Source of the DNA: Thunnus maccoyii
Taxonomy: Eukaryota; Chordata; Actinopteri; Scombriformes; Scombridae
Direction of reading: 5' to 3'
Length of the DNA stretch: 64,000 nt
Assembly (NCBI RefSeq): GCF_910596095.1
Contig: NC_056540.1
Location: forward strand, 12,641,001-12,705,000
Position 1 is the stretch's first letter; the number at the start of each line of letters is the position of its first letter. The notes below the pieces were generated by a model, which searched no databases, had not been told where the DNA came from, and was given only the letters and a program-made list of their open reading frames with translations. Below, piece after piece: positions 47,568 through 58,875 of this stretch. The translations under genes were made by a program, and so were the position numbers.

Positions 47568-48779
47568 TATTAAGCAGCTGCCAGCAGGTAGAGTGTAAGG
47601 TTTTGTTAATAAACTCTACCTTACATTTTTTTGTTATACTAATAATACTAGGACTAACTAGCTCTACACTGCAATATAAGAACAATGCTGTAGTTTTAAA
47701 ACAAGTCAGCTGGAAACATTAAAATGTTTCACATTTTGACATGGAGCCTACCCTAGCTTAATTAGCTAGCTAGCAACAATTGTCATTTGAGCCAGCAAAA
47801 TTGCCGGTCAGTTGGCAGGTGAGGGAACCCTAACACTGTGTCCTAACAGCAAGCGAGCATCCGACTATCACATTGCATTGCATAACATTGGAAGCACTCT
47901 GTCAACACTGAACCGTTAAATATGCACCTCTGTTACATCATGTAAACAAACCACGTACCAATCAGCTGTGCACTTAAGATCAGACTGACGATGTATCCAC
48001 TCGAGTAAAAGATGAGTGAGTACTTGCTATCCTACGTTTGTACTTTTTAAAATGAAAACACACGTTTTATATTGTGATATTTAGATGTTTCTGTACTTGA
48101 AATTACATAAAATAGCCCACAACTTCCAGCTCCCTCCAGCCAGCTGCTACCTTATTTATGTTTTTGTAGTGAAATGAGGAGGTATCGTAGAGATAACTCC
48201 TCATTTCAATTAAATGAGCCAGCTGTTCCTCGTCCATGACACGCTTTCAACGGGAGTGACAGGGAGTAAATAGAAACAGGGTGTCCGACAACAGTTCAGC
48301 TCAAAACAGCATGCCACATCAGGCTGCACAGCGCTGCATCACTCGCGGCCAGTTAGGACATTCCAACAGAAAACAAAGCAATCAAACTGATTTTGCCGCT
48401 GACGCTCGCTCACGTCGCATTCAGTCAGGACATGGTGTAAGATCTAGTGTAGCACTGCAGCGGGGAAAAATAACTCACCTCAAAATAACTTCCACATTGA
48501 TTTGTAGTGTGAGCTTCGGTGGACTTGTTTTCTTTGTGGACAGGCTATGTGATTAGCTGACCTTCTTTTAAGCACCCATCTCTTGCTGTGGCTCTGGGCT
48601 GTGCTGCATTGGAATTAACCAGATAACTTCATCAAAACATCATGTACATATCCACTGTCTGATTATAAAAATATAAAATGAATGACATTACTACTTACTA
48701 CGCAAGCCTTAAATTTAAATAAACAGTTAGTTCTGACAAAGTAATTTTATTGGACAAGAGGCATTCCATGAGTGCTGAT
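47568..48779. other. Unassigned sequence, possibly more repeat
   Basis: No gene accepted. The plus-strand frame 48281-48556 (starting MSDNSSAQNSMPHQAAQ) has no motif I know. Nearby sequence has a repeat-like feel, but no termini were found. Confidence 0.3.
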
Positions 48780-50949
48780 CAGTGGAGGCTGGTCCATAGA
48801 GGCAGAGGAGGTTGCTCCTCCTCTATTTTTTGAGAGGCAAGAGGGAGATCAAAATATAAAAAAAGAATATTTGGTTTAGATTACAAAATCTCAGTATTAT
48901 TTATAAAATATTTTTTCTCTCTGCTTTGGAAAAAATCCATTATTGAAATTCTGGTTAAAATGCTTCAACAGCAACACCTGCAGGGCAGGAGGAGAAAGAG
49001 CAGTGTGTGTGAAATGGTGGTGGGGGGAAGAGCATGGATGTATTATAAGAGCTCGATACCGGACTAAGAATGGCGCCCATTCAGTCCTATAGGCATTGCT
49101 CGCCTGGCGCATACACCAAAAAAAGTTTCTAGCTTCCGGGTTTGCTTCCGCATTGTGTGGCCAACTGAATATGCGCAGTAGTGTTTCCCCCGCTGGCCCT
49201 GCCTGCAAGTTCCTGCTCGGCTCATAGACTTTACATTGTGATTGTGATTTTTAAATCGCTTTTCTCAGTTCGAGGAAAACAAATATAAAACCTCCATGAT
49301 TCAAAAGTTCATAATAGAAAGGGTCATAATTGACGTTGTTTGCAGTTCGAGGTGTCCTGTCAACAGTTTCACGGACGTCTCTTTTATAATGGTGGTCTAT
49401 GGGCAAAATGCTTTTTGGGCCGCAGGGGGATTTTGCGCTGCAATACCACAGGTGGCCACTGGGAAAAATTGGCTGCAAGGCTGAACGGCGGCGCCCTATC
49501 CAGCTCTTATTATACATCCATGGGGCAGAGGAGGACAGGTGCCTGCTGTCCTCTTCAGGGCGGGATCTCTTACATTGATTTAATGTACTTAATGTTTTTT
49601 CATGCTAATCTATGATTGGTAAAGACAAATAAAATGACGCTCCAAGGGAGGATGTCCTTCCTAACCAATCAACAACCAGAATACAATATTGACATTGCTT
49701 TGATCCAATGATCCATGAAAGGACTATTAAGGACTGTTGTTAAGCTAACAGGAGAATGGATCTGGACTGTGTGGCGCAGCAGCTGCAGGACGCCGCTGAG
49801 GAGGCCGGAGAGAGAGGCAACCGGAGAAACAACCAGGAGAGTTAGCTTGTTTGTCATTGTTGCTAATGATATCAGACTGGTTAACCAGCAGCCACAAAGT
49901 TCTGTTAACTAACAAACAAGATGACCAACAGCTACAAATGGACGTTATAGATACTTCATCTCCATGAAAGAAAGAAGACATCAGATAATGTGAGTCAGAT
50001 ACAGCTTCTCTCTCTCTTTGGTCGCTAATTTCATCTCTGATGGTTAAATGTCTCTGTGGCTGTTGTGTGAATTTATCTCCTCAACAAGGATGCAGCAGAG
50101 ATCATATAATGTTTAGTGGGTAGTTTTGTTGAAGTTACAGTGAGCTGTCTGGACTCATTCATTTGGAATTGATCCTGTTTTTAATTGAGTGGTTGTTCAA
50201 TCACCTGTTGATGTTGTGTGACTAGTGAATGAGTGTGCAGGAGGTTCTTAAGTTCCTTTTTAAGCTGAGTCGTATATTGAGTAATAAGCTTAAAGTAACT
50301 AGAATAACAAGTGTTAACATGTCAGCTTTGTTGACTATATTTTGTATGTGATGCACATAGATAAGAGTGTATAGGTCATGTATTTGATACATGCATTAAT
50401 ACTTTTTGATGTGAACCTACACTTTTAGATCTGTGAATGTTTTTAGTGTTCAATCTTTCTTGTATTCAGCACTGATCTGAACCTGTATCACATTATAAGC
50501 TTTGTGGTACTTTATATATTTCTGTATACTAAGAAAATACATAGGAAACACGTGCGAATCATGTGATATGTTGTCTGTTGTTGATGAGAACGTAAATTTG
50601 TTGTCACAATAGAACAACACTATAAATTTGAATTTCACTTGCTAAATTGAATTTCACTTTGAATTGTTGCTAAAATGACACATTCAGAACCACTCCACGG
50701 CTAAAATGAGCACTTCTTTGCTTAGAAACAATATGTATATGCTAAATGTCTTTAAAGAAGCAGCCTTTTCACCACTCAGGGGTTTTTGTATTTGGAGGCA
50801 AATTGTTTTATTGGCATATAAAATTGCCCCCCACCCCTCCGATTTCATCAGGTGGGGGACAATGATATAGTTTGATGCAGTTTGTTGTAAGATTCCATGT
50901 TGGTTTTCCTCCTGTCCTCCCCAGTTTTTTGAGTCACCAGCCGCCACTG
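48780..50949. mobile_element. 2.17-kb hAT-like element with 8-bp target duplication
   Basis: The left end CAGTGGAGGCTGGT and right end (reverse complement) CAGTGGCGGCTGGT form terminal inverted repeats with one mismatch. The flanks GTGCTGAT (48772-48779) and ATGCTGAT (50950-50957) form an 8-bp duplication with one mismatch. No transposase frame remains. It contains a second complete element at 49033-49522. Confidence 0.75.
49033..49522. mobile_element. 490-bp element nested in the hAT-like element
   Basis: The left end CATGGATGTATTATAAGAGC and right end (reverse complement) CATGGATGTATAATAAGAGC are near-identical inverted repeats. The flanks GGGAAGAG (49025-49032) and GGGCAGAG (49523-49530) give an 8-bp target duplication with one mismatch. 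Non-coding interior. It inserted after the host element. Confidence 0.75.
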
Positions 50950-50957
50950 ATGCTGAT

Positions 50958-51573
50958 AGATACAGGATACATGTGATACATGTATCACTCTGCTTTACAG
51001 GTATTATACTGTAAGAAGCGTTAATTACATTAATGGCTGTTATCTAGCTTAGATTGTAACAAACTTTGCACTGCAAAGATGAACATATTTCCACAAATAA
51101 CATTTGAGTTAAATTATGGATGGTTGTCAGAAGCAAATAAGCCTGGATAATTCAGTGCAAACCTCCAGGTGTGCTCATATGACATCAGTCGATCTAGACA
51201 AGTAAGAGAAGAACAAAAATGTTACAGTTAACACTGTAAGGCTGAGCTGAATACAGGCTTGAGGCAGTTTTATGGATCCATCTGGACAACAAAAGGGGAG
51301 CTCTTCAGCATCAGCAGCTATTTGGGCTGCGGGCTGGTTTAAATTGTTATATCAATGAGCCTCCGGTTATTCGTTCATGGAATTTAATGCAAGACCCAGA
51401 ATTCATATCAGCTAATAATGTTTTCAAAGGTATTGTTTAAGAAATTAGGAGGGCAGGGAAAGACAAAACAACACACCACCCCCTGATTTAAAAAAATAAA
51501 TATTCTGTGACACAAAGTCCAGACAATCCAAAAGGTTTACTGAACAAGGTTTGGATCGATATTCAGTTGCATT
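50958..51573. other. Spacer between the hAT-like element and the Crypton fragment
   Basis: No gene or clear element seen. Part may be non-coding sequence of the Crypton element. Confidence 0.3.
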
Positions 51574-52170
51574 TTGGTTGTAGGTGCAAAAAGGGGAAAT
51601 GAAGAAACAAAAAATCATAAAGACCCACTGGAGAGAGAAAGAGAAAATCGGAGGGGTGCTATGTTTGAGGAGCGAGGAAATCCCCTCTGCTCAGTAGCAT
51701 CTCTTGAAAAATTCCTGAGCAACATTCCGCCTGGTGCAAAAGCCCTCTATCTGCAGCCCAGGAGGGTAACAGCTCTGACAGACAGCTTCTGGTATACCGC
51801 CATTCCCCTGGGAGTAAACCAGCTGTCACAGATGTTATCCAGGATGTGGAAAGAGGCAGGGACACACACGTCTTACACCAACCACAGCCTGAGAGCTACT
51901 GCCATACAGAGAATGTCTGATGCAGGACTTGAGGTGAGGAACATCATGGCAGTGAGTGGACATAGGTGAGATGCTTTATATAAACATACAGACACTACAA
52001 TGTGAATTGTGATTTATAATGAGTTGTGGAACCTAAAAAATATACCGGTAAACAAGAAACTTGTCTGTCTGGCAGATGAAAGCTTGCTAAAAAGTTACCG
52101 GAGACCATCCATGAAGGGCAGGAAAAGATGGAGCAACGTACTGATCAAGCTGTTAACTCATCAGAATCAC
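51574..52170 (+). pseudogene. Crypton-type tyrosine recombinase fragment (C-terminal part)
   Basis: The frame 51574-51969 ends with TNHSLRATAIQRMSDAG and NIMAVSGHR, which carries the HxxR and GHR boxes of the Crypton/DUF3504 tyrosine recombinases. Directly after GHR comes a GTGAG donor-like site. About 105 nt later, after a CAG, another frame (about 52075-52175) reads DESLLKSYRRPSMKGRKRW, which supplies the expected catalytic Tyr. The joining phase appears off by one, so the copy is probably dead. The N-terminal half is missing. Part of the frame before about 51640 is probably not recombinase. Confidence 0.6.
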
Positions 52171-52452
52171 ACATGCCACTAAAGCGACTGTCAACAGACT
52201 CTTATTTCACTGGTTGCACAATAAATGGAAACCTACAGATAAATTTAGGCTACATGTTACAAAGTAGCTGGCCTGTTGTAGACCTACAAGTAGCAAGCTA
52301 GTATGCAGGAAAATGTTTATGTGTTAAGTCCAGTTGCAGAACTATTTGTGTTGGTGGAGCCAAATAAATGATTAAATAAACAAACAAATCATAATCTGTT
52401 GTTGCTTATTACTATTAACTAATAAATGGTGCTTGTAGAACTGTTGCATAAA

Positions 52453-52574
52453 AGCAGTATCACATGAGAGGCAGTGCTGTTGTTCTGAATATCAGCAAGG
52501 CTTCGGCACCTATGACCGAATCACAGCTGTGCTGATATTCAGCACTACAGCACTCCCTCTCGTGTGATATTGCT
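52453..52574. repeat. 122-bp near-perfect palindrome
   Basis: The left arm (52453-52499) starts AGCAGTATCACATGAGAGGC; the right arm (52528-52574) ends CCTCTCGTGTGATATTGCT. The loop itself pairs (TTCGG with CCGAA), so nearly the whole 122 bp can fold as one hairpin. Looks like a palindromic MITE; no target duplication identified. Confidence 0.75.
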
Positions 52575-53522
52575 TAATTAACGTTAATAATACACTTTCT
52601 AATTGGGAAATACTCATCCCAATTTGAAGGCACCCTATAGGGCCCTTGTAGCAGATTCCTGACAGTCATTACCACCACCGTCAGTTGGGGCGATAAGTGT
52701 GCCCCAGCTGTCTCCCTGGCCAACGCTGTCTGCAGTGTCAGTCAGGCAGTAACGTATGGTGAAATCTTTGCCTGAGTAGGCAGTGACGTATTGATGTGAC
52801 ATATGTCTACATTCAATTAACACAACAGCCCAAGTTCATATTACGCATGGATAGATAAAATTAGTTAGGCTATAAATCAACAAATTATGCCTAGGGCCTA
52901 CTGCAAACTTAGTCAGATGTGGAGCTAATGCACAATCAAATCTAATCAATGGACACATCTAGCTTACAATGTCTTCACGCCAACAGGGAGAGAGAGCAAG
53001 CTTGGTTCCAGTGCACCAATAAGTAGAAAAAAGCTTATTCACTACTACACAATGCACAAAAGCGCACTGATAACCACCAGGATAAAGAAAAAAAGAGAGA
53101 AATCTTGGTGTCAGTGAACAGTAGCCTAACATCAGACAACACACACAAAGCCAATAAAAGGTTTTAAAAAAAAAAAAGTTTGTTCATAAGACAATATTGA
53201 AAAACTTTTTAAGTCAGAAATATCCATGCTGACTGGCGCCATTAAGCTATCTGTGCTAAGTGCTAGCAGCTAGCTGGGGAAGGGAGCTATGTGCAATCAC
53301 TGTGGTGTTAGTTCCTCAGATATTCTGTCAAACTGTTGAAAAAAGTCTTAAACTGTGGATATCCACATGGTGTCAATATGTCCTTTTAATAGATGCTACT
53401 GGTCTTTAAAACCTAATAGCCATCGCTACATGTAACAAGCTAACTGGTTAGCTCACTCATGATGCCCTGGCAGATGGTCATTAACACACTCACATCTGTA
53501 ACAGACAACAGGTGCATTAGCC
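52575..53522. other. Gene-free sequence
   Basis: No gene or clear element recognised. Short open frames only. Confidence 0.35.
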
Positions 53523-53946
53523 CAAGGAAACTATAAAAGAAGGAAGGTTCATTACGTCATAATACCAACGCTCTAATGCTCTGCTTGGTGCCAGACTTTG
53601 GTGCCAGTTCTACTGAAGCCTATGGGAGAGGCATGGAGAAGCACACTAAAACCCAACATACCCAAGTCGTATGACCTTTGATGAAGAAATGCCTCCACTA
53701 AATGAAAGAACACACTTCAGAGAATACTGACTGATTTTTCCAAATATGCGCATTTGTTTATTTGCTGTTGGTCTGCAAACAGTATCCAAAGATGATTATA
53801 GGCATACTTTACAGGGAGAGATGAAAGAGTGGTCTGCCCATTCACCACTACGCTTACTATGCCGAGAGCTTTCAAGTGTGGCACCAATGTGCGTTCACAC
53901 GCTACACAGTGATGTAATGACCCTTCCTTCTTTTATAGTTTCCTTG
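53523..53946. mobile_element. ~424-bp element with ~37-bp terminal inverted repeats
   Basis: The left end CAAGGAAACTATAAAAGAAG, continuing GAAGGTTCATTACGTCA, matches the reverse complement of the right end (53911-53946) with two or three mismatches. The pairing may extend outward through TAG. The interior is non-coding. Target duplication unclear; superfamily unknown. Confidence 0.7.
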
Positions 53947-56284
53947 TACTAGCCTGCGGAGTGCGCGGCCCGGAGCGAGAAGGAGTGGATGTCATGTGAC
54001 ATGGAAGAGCCGTATAGGGCTGAGGCAGGGTCGGTCTGTGCCTCAACTGGATGATTCAACACAGTGTGAGAACCGACTACGAATGCCCAAATCTACAAAA
54101 ACATCGGCCTCAGTACAGACAGAAGCATAGATAGCCTATGCCTCAGCATTCAGGAATGGTAGATTTTGCAAGTGGCCAAAGGAGGGTACTATACTTTTAA
54201 AAAAACATTCTGACCAGTTTTACTGGAGTATGTGTAATCCTGAGACAAATTATGAATAATGAAAATTTAGAATTAAATTCATAAAATTATGAATTATGAA
54301 TATGAAGAAATGATCAATAGATACAACTATCATGTAATCTCAACATTTCCTTTTAGCTTAAGTGAGGCACTGCCTACTCTGCCCTGACCGCACATCACTG
54401 CAGTCAGGAACCCCCTTAGGGGGTATCACTGTACTGGTAGCTAGCAAGACAGATAGCCAAGTTGCACATAAAATAGTTTGTGTGTTTGGTGATATTTGTT
54501 GAGCTCTGTTTGAAATGTTGCGTTCAAAATTACCTACCACTTAAGAAAAAAGCAACTCCGTTCAGGCTCACTCCCCTTGTGTAGCTAGCTAGATCCTGAA
54601 GTACAGCGATTGCGAGTTTATCAACATCTGCACGCATTAACCCACTGAAGGGAAGTGATGAATGGAAAAAGGATGTGTGTTGGGTCTGGAGCGGGATTGT
54701 GGGGTGACATTACTTTCTGATTTGTTGAGTGAGTATCTCAATGGCATCAGCTGGAAGGAACGCCAGGCTGCAGCACACGAGAAATGAACTCGCTTGACAT
54801 TATTATGTATGAAACTGCCAATCAGATTTATTTACTTAATAATCGAAGGTTGTTCCGGATCGTTCGCCCACTTTAACAACTGTTAGCAACAGTAATGTGG
54901 ACAGGGCTGAAGAATGGTGAATTTATTCAAACAATACACAAAGCAATGTGCTAAATGAAGTGACAAATTTTTAAACAGATGACAAGTTTTACCTGAGGAG
55001 AGATGAACTTTGGTTGAATTTCCAGTCAGGCCTATTAGCGGAAAATCCAATATTTATGCTGAAGTAATGGATGGAGCTTAAGTTGTCAGGGGGAGATGGA
55101 AAGTCAATCCAAGCTAATAGAGATGTGTAAAAAAATCTAAAAATAACCAATCTCTGCCTGCACATCAGCGCAGACACACACACTCACATTTTGCTTCCTG
55201 TGACGCCAGCTGTAGGTTTCACTGTGTGTGTCTGCTGCTGTTTATTCCCTCATCCTTCTCACTTATCTAACGCCTTTCACTGCAGATGGTGCAACAAACA
55301 AACTGCAACCGTTTGAGTCATGTTTCATAAAGGAAAGCCAATTATTGAAAACATATTCTTTCACCCATTTGCTATGAATGACTTAAATTAAAGCGTTTTG
55401 GAGCCTAATTCACTTTGCATCATAGAGTTTTCTGTCTCAGGGTCCAATTTACAACAGGGAGTGCCGATGGAAGCTTAGGGCTTCCTTGCCGCAGTAGGAG
55501 GGTGGTATCATGATTAATTTAGGCTTGTTTTGTCAGCGCAGGAAGCCACAAAAAAGCTCATTACAATCAGCTGGGTTTTGTCACAGTCCGGGCTCCTTCT
55601 AATCTCCCATAGAGAAGCAGAGCGATACAGCCTCTCTGAATATGCATTGATGATGATTGCATGATTTATGCATGAGCGTCATGGCACCTTAAGTCTATCC
55701 TGCCCAATAGAACTCCTTGAAATTCTGAAATTAAAGCTTTTGTCACTGTTCTCAAAATGTTTGTTTTAGGCACTCGACTACATCACTCACAGGGCCACTC
55801 TGAAATGTGACGGAAAGTGTTTAACGTGGAAGTATAAGATAACAGTGGCTTGTTTATGGATTATTTACCAAAAATGCTTGTACATAAGTTGTCATGTTTC
55901 CTTCAGACTACATTCAGTATTCAGTTTGTTGCATGTCTCTGTTTGACTTTGGGCTTTCACTGACATTACCTGCAATTAGGCTGTCATTATTGCCTGACTT
56001 GCCAGCAATAGACTTGAATTAGGACGATGATTGATGGTTATATGAGAGTCACAGGACTGATGTGTGCATTGACCTTCCAGTGAGCTTGTCTCATGTGGCT
56101 GTTGACCCTTTAATAAACAGAGACAAGGCCTCCCAGACAGCCCGAGAGTGTGTGGCTGTTGCAACGTGCCCTAGAGTTTTCCTGTTAGTTCTGATAGATG
56201 ATGATGCACTGGTCTGCTTACTGCTCCTACCAAGTTTCCTTCACAGTTGCTGCCTTTCAGTAGCAACAACCTGACACTGGTGTG
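53947..56284. other. Gene-free sequence with a candidate regulatory stretch
   Basis: No gene supported. About 55490-55720 is complex, repeat-free and rich in ATGCAT/ATGATT words; see findings. Confidence 0.35.
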
Positions 56285-56690
56285 TCTAGTAGTGGAAGAA
56301 GTATTCAGGCTTTTTCAATGGAGATACCACAATGTAAGTGCTCAGTTACAAATAAAGGTCATGCATTCAAGTTTCTTCTCGAGCAAAATGTATGGAAATA
56401 TTAAAAGTACAAATACTCATTATGCAGAACAGAGTATTATTATTATTAGCAGAATTGTATTGTTTTAGCTGGTTAAAATTTGAACTATTTTATGTGCTGT
56501 ATGTTTGGGAAATTTAATCCATAACAATGAATGTTTTTTTTTAACTGATTGTTTAATATTTAATTACTTAATTTGAAAAGTAAATAGTAGTTATGGTAGA
56601 AAGTACAATATTTCCCTCTGAAAATTGGTGCAGTAAAAGTAAAGTATAGAGTAGTCAAGTAAACCTCTAAATTATTCTCAAGGACCTATA
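56285..56690. repeat. Interspersed repeat, family A, copy 3
   Basis: Starts AGTGGAAGAAGTATTCAGGC and includes AAAGTACAATATTTCCCTCTG, like the copies at 32575-33035 and 42385-42850. A further related fragment lies at about 56960-57005. Confidence 0.65.
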
Positions 56691-56999
56691 TACCCATGGT
56701 TACTGAACCCACACAGGTGTTTTCATTTTACCTGATTAGACTCCTTCTCAGGACTGTGTAGGTTAGCGCACTTCAGTGATATCTCTCTGAGCCAATTATT
56801 AGTTTTGTTGCACCCATTTGGTTTGATGAAGTTACACCATTTTTGGTTCTTAAAGTTTGGTGACCTTTTGATTCCAGCACACATTAGTTCTACCCAAATA
56901 CAACCTGAGCAGAGATCTTATCAATCAGAGTAAGTGGAAACACCTGTGTGGGTGTCGGGTGTTTAAGTACTTGACTAAATGTACGTAGCTACTTTTCAT

Positions 57000-57490
57000 C
57001 ATCTGTGAGGCAGCCATTTTGTGACTTGAAGCTGCCCTAATCAATGTTTTTTATGTTAACCATGGTTCAAATGATTTAGTGTAATGTGACTGGGGTCCCT
57101 TGTAGTGACAAGCCAACAGAGATCACCTGACTTTACTGTTCAACTAGCCTCTACTAGCTTTTTTAGCATCTTTCAGGTCAGTGTTTTGGTTTTACATCAT
57201 GCATCTTTACTGTATTTGTTCAGTCTTACCTGATCTTAATCAACCTCATGCTCATCAACCAACTGTCCCACATCAAATGGCACACAGACAAAGGTAGCAG
57301 CTAGCTTGTGAATACAGTGGACAAGCTGCTAAAGAGCCAAATATTTCCCCCAAGGAGTAGGTGGAGACCAAAAAAGAGATAAAAGGAGAGTGAATACTGG
57401 GCCCACCATGAGGCCAAGTGACAGAAACGTGACTCCAAACCAATGCTAATGTTGCTCCGTGTCTGCTGGATGTGTAAATAAGCAACTGTC
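57000..57490. repeat. Interspersed repeat, family B, copy 2
   Basis: Carries AAATATTTCCCCCAAGGAG, GTGGAGACCAAAA, CCAATGCTAATGTTGCTCC and CTGCTGGATGTGTAA. The last two are shared with 62960-63355 and the first two, inverted, with 33050-33365. Confidence 0.6.
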
Positions 57491-58826
57491 TGCTAACACG
57501 ATCACCATAACAACTTTTGAAGGCGATAATATGTCAGTGTTATGTTTACAGCTTGCGGTGCTGTCCCCAAGCGGTCAGAAAATCTATTTGTATTTGACTC
57601 TAGTGTCAACTCTCAAGTCGACAGCTGCGGTGAGAGTGTACACTTGTTTGTATCTGTCCATTCTCTGTGGATGAATAAACAAGCAGACTCAGGTGGACAG
57701 ATATATAAGCCACTGACAGATTACTTAACACACTGACTGCAGCAACTGACAGCTCACTCCCAGCTCAGGATGAATGATGGAGGGAGGCTTTCCTAACATC
57801 TTTGAGAAAGTTCTGCCTCACTGGTAGTGCTCCCTCTATCCAAAGAGAAGCCTGTATTGCTCCTTTTGGCTATTAGCAGATTAGCAGCAACACTTAGAAG
57901 AGGACAAACCAATCTTGAGCCTTTGATGTCCGTTTGCATAGCAACACTCTCACCTCTCGCCACAGACTCCTATTTTCCCTCCTGTCCATTTATCCCCTCC
58001 CACTCTCACTTTGCTCTCTAACTTTCTTCTCTCCGCACTCTCTCATCCCCCTCTGCTGAGCCAGATCTCTTCCATATTCCTTTTGCTCAAGTCTAGAGGC
58101 TGAGACAGACTTATTTAACAAGCGCCTGGCAGGCAGGGTGGTGGATGTGGCAGCTGTGGAAAAGAGGGTTGATGTGGCCCTCTCTACCACAGGAGAGTGA
58201 ATCCCTGGGAGGGAGTCTCCAGATGGGCTCAGTTTGAAGCAGTTCACCCCTGGATCCCCTAGATGAACCCCATACGGGATAACACTGCATATCTGAATAC
58301 TAAATGCAGATTCAGTGTAATTAATTACCTGACTGCATTTAGGTCTTTATTTACATACTGCACCTGATACTTTTTATAATGTCCTCTTAAGAATTCAGTA
58401 CTGAAACTACATTCACTATCTACTCTACTCTAAACTGCATGGCACACAGATCCCATAAAGTACGAGTCTGTTTTTCTATATTAATGCACACAAGAAACTG
58501 ACCTCTGTCACCATGCATTCACAATGTGTGACAGATGCTTTGATGTATTCCTGCTTCAATGCTCCTCTCTCCTCTGACTTGTACAGGCTGCTGGTATTCT
58601 CCCTGCGTGCCTCTGTGCTGACACTGCTTTCCTCTGCATCCCATTGATTCAGGAGCCCTGAGTGATAGATGGGTTTAATAAAGCAAGGTGCAGTCCCCCC
58701 AAATAAATGAGCAAACGCAGGATTTATTACCAACATCTGCATTTTAAGGGGAGTAAACAGGGCCTAAGCTGGGAAACACAGTTTCATGATACTCCCACAA
58801 TCCAAAGTCTGGGCCAAACACATATG

Positions 58827-58875
<49 letters not shown>

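Noticed and set aside
48281-48556. 91-codon frame beginning MSDNSSAQN
   Set aside because: No motif, no splice framework, and lies among repeats; not enough to call a gene.
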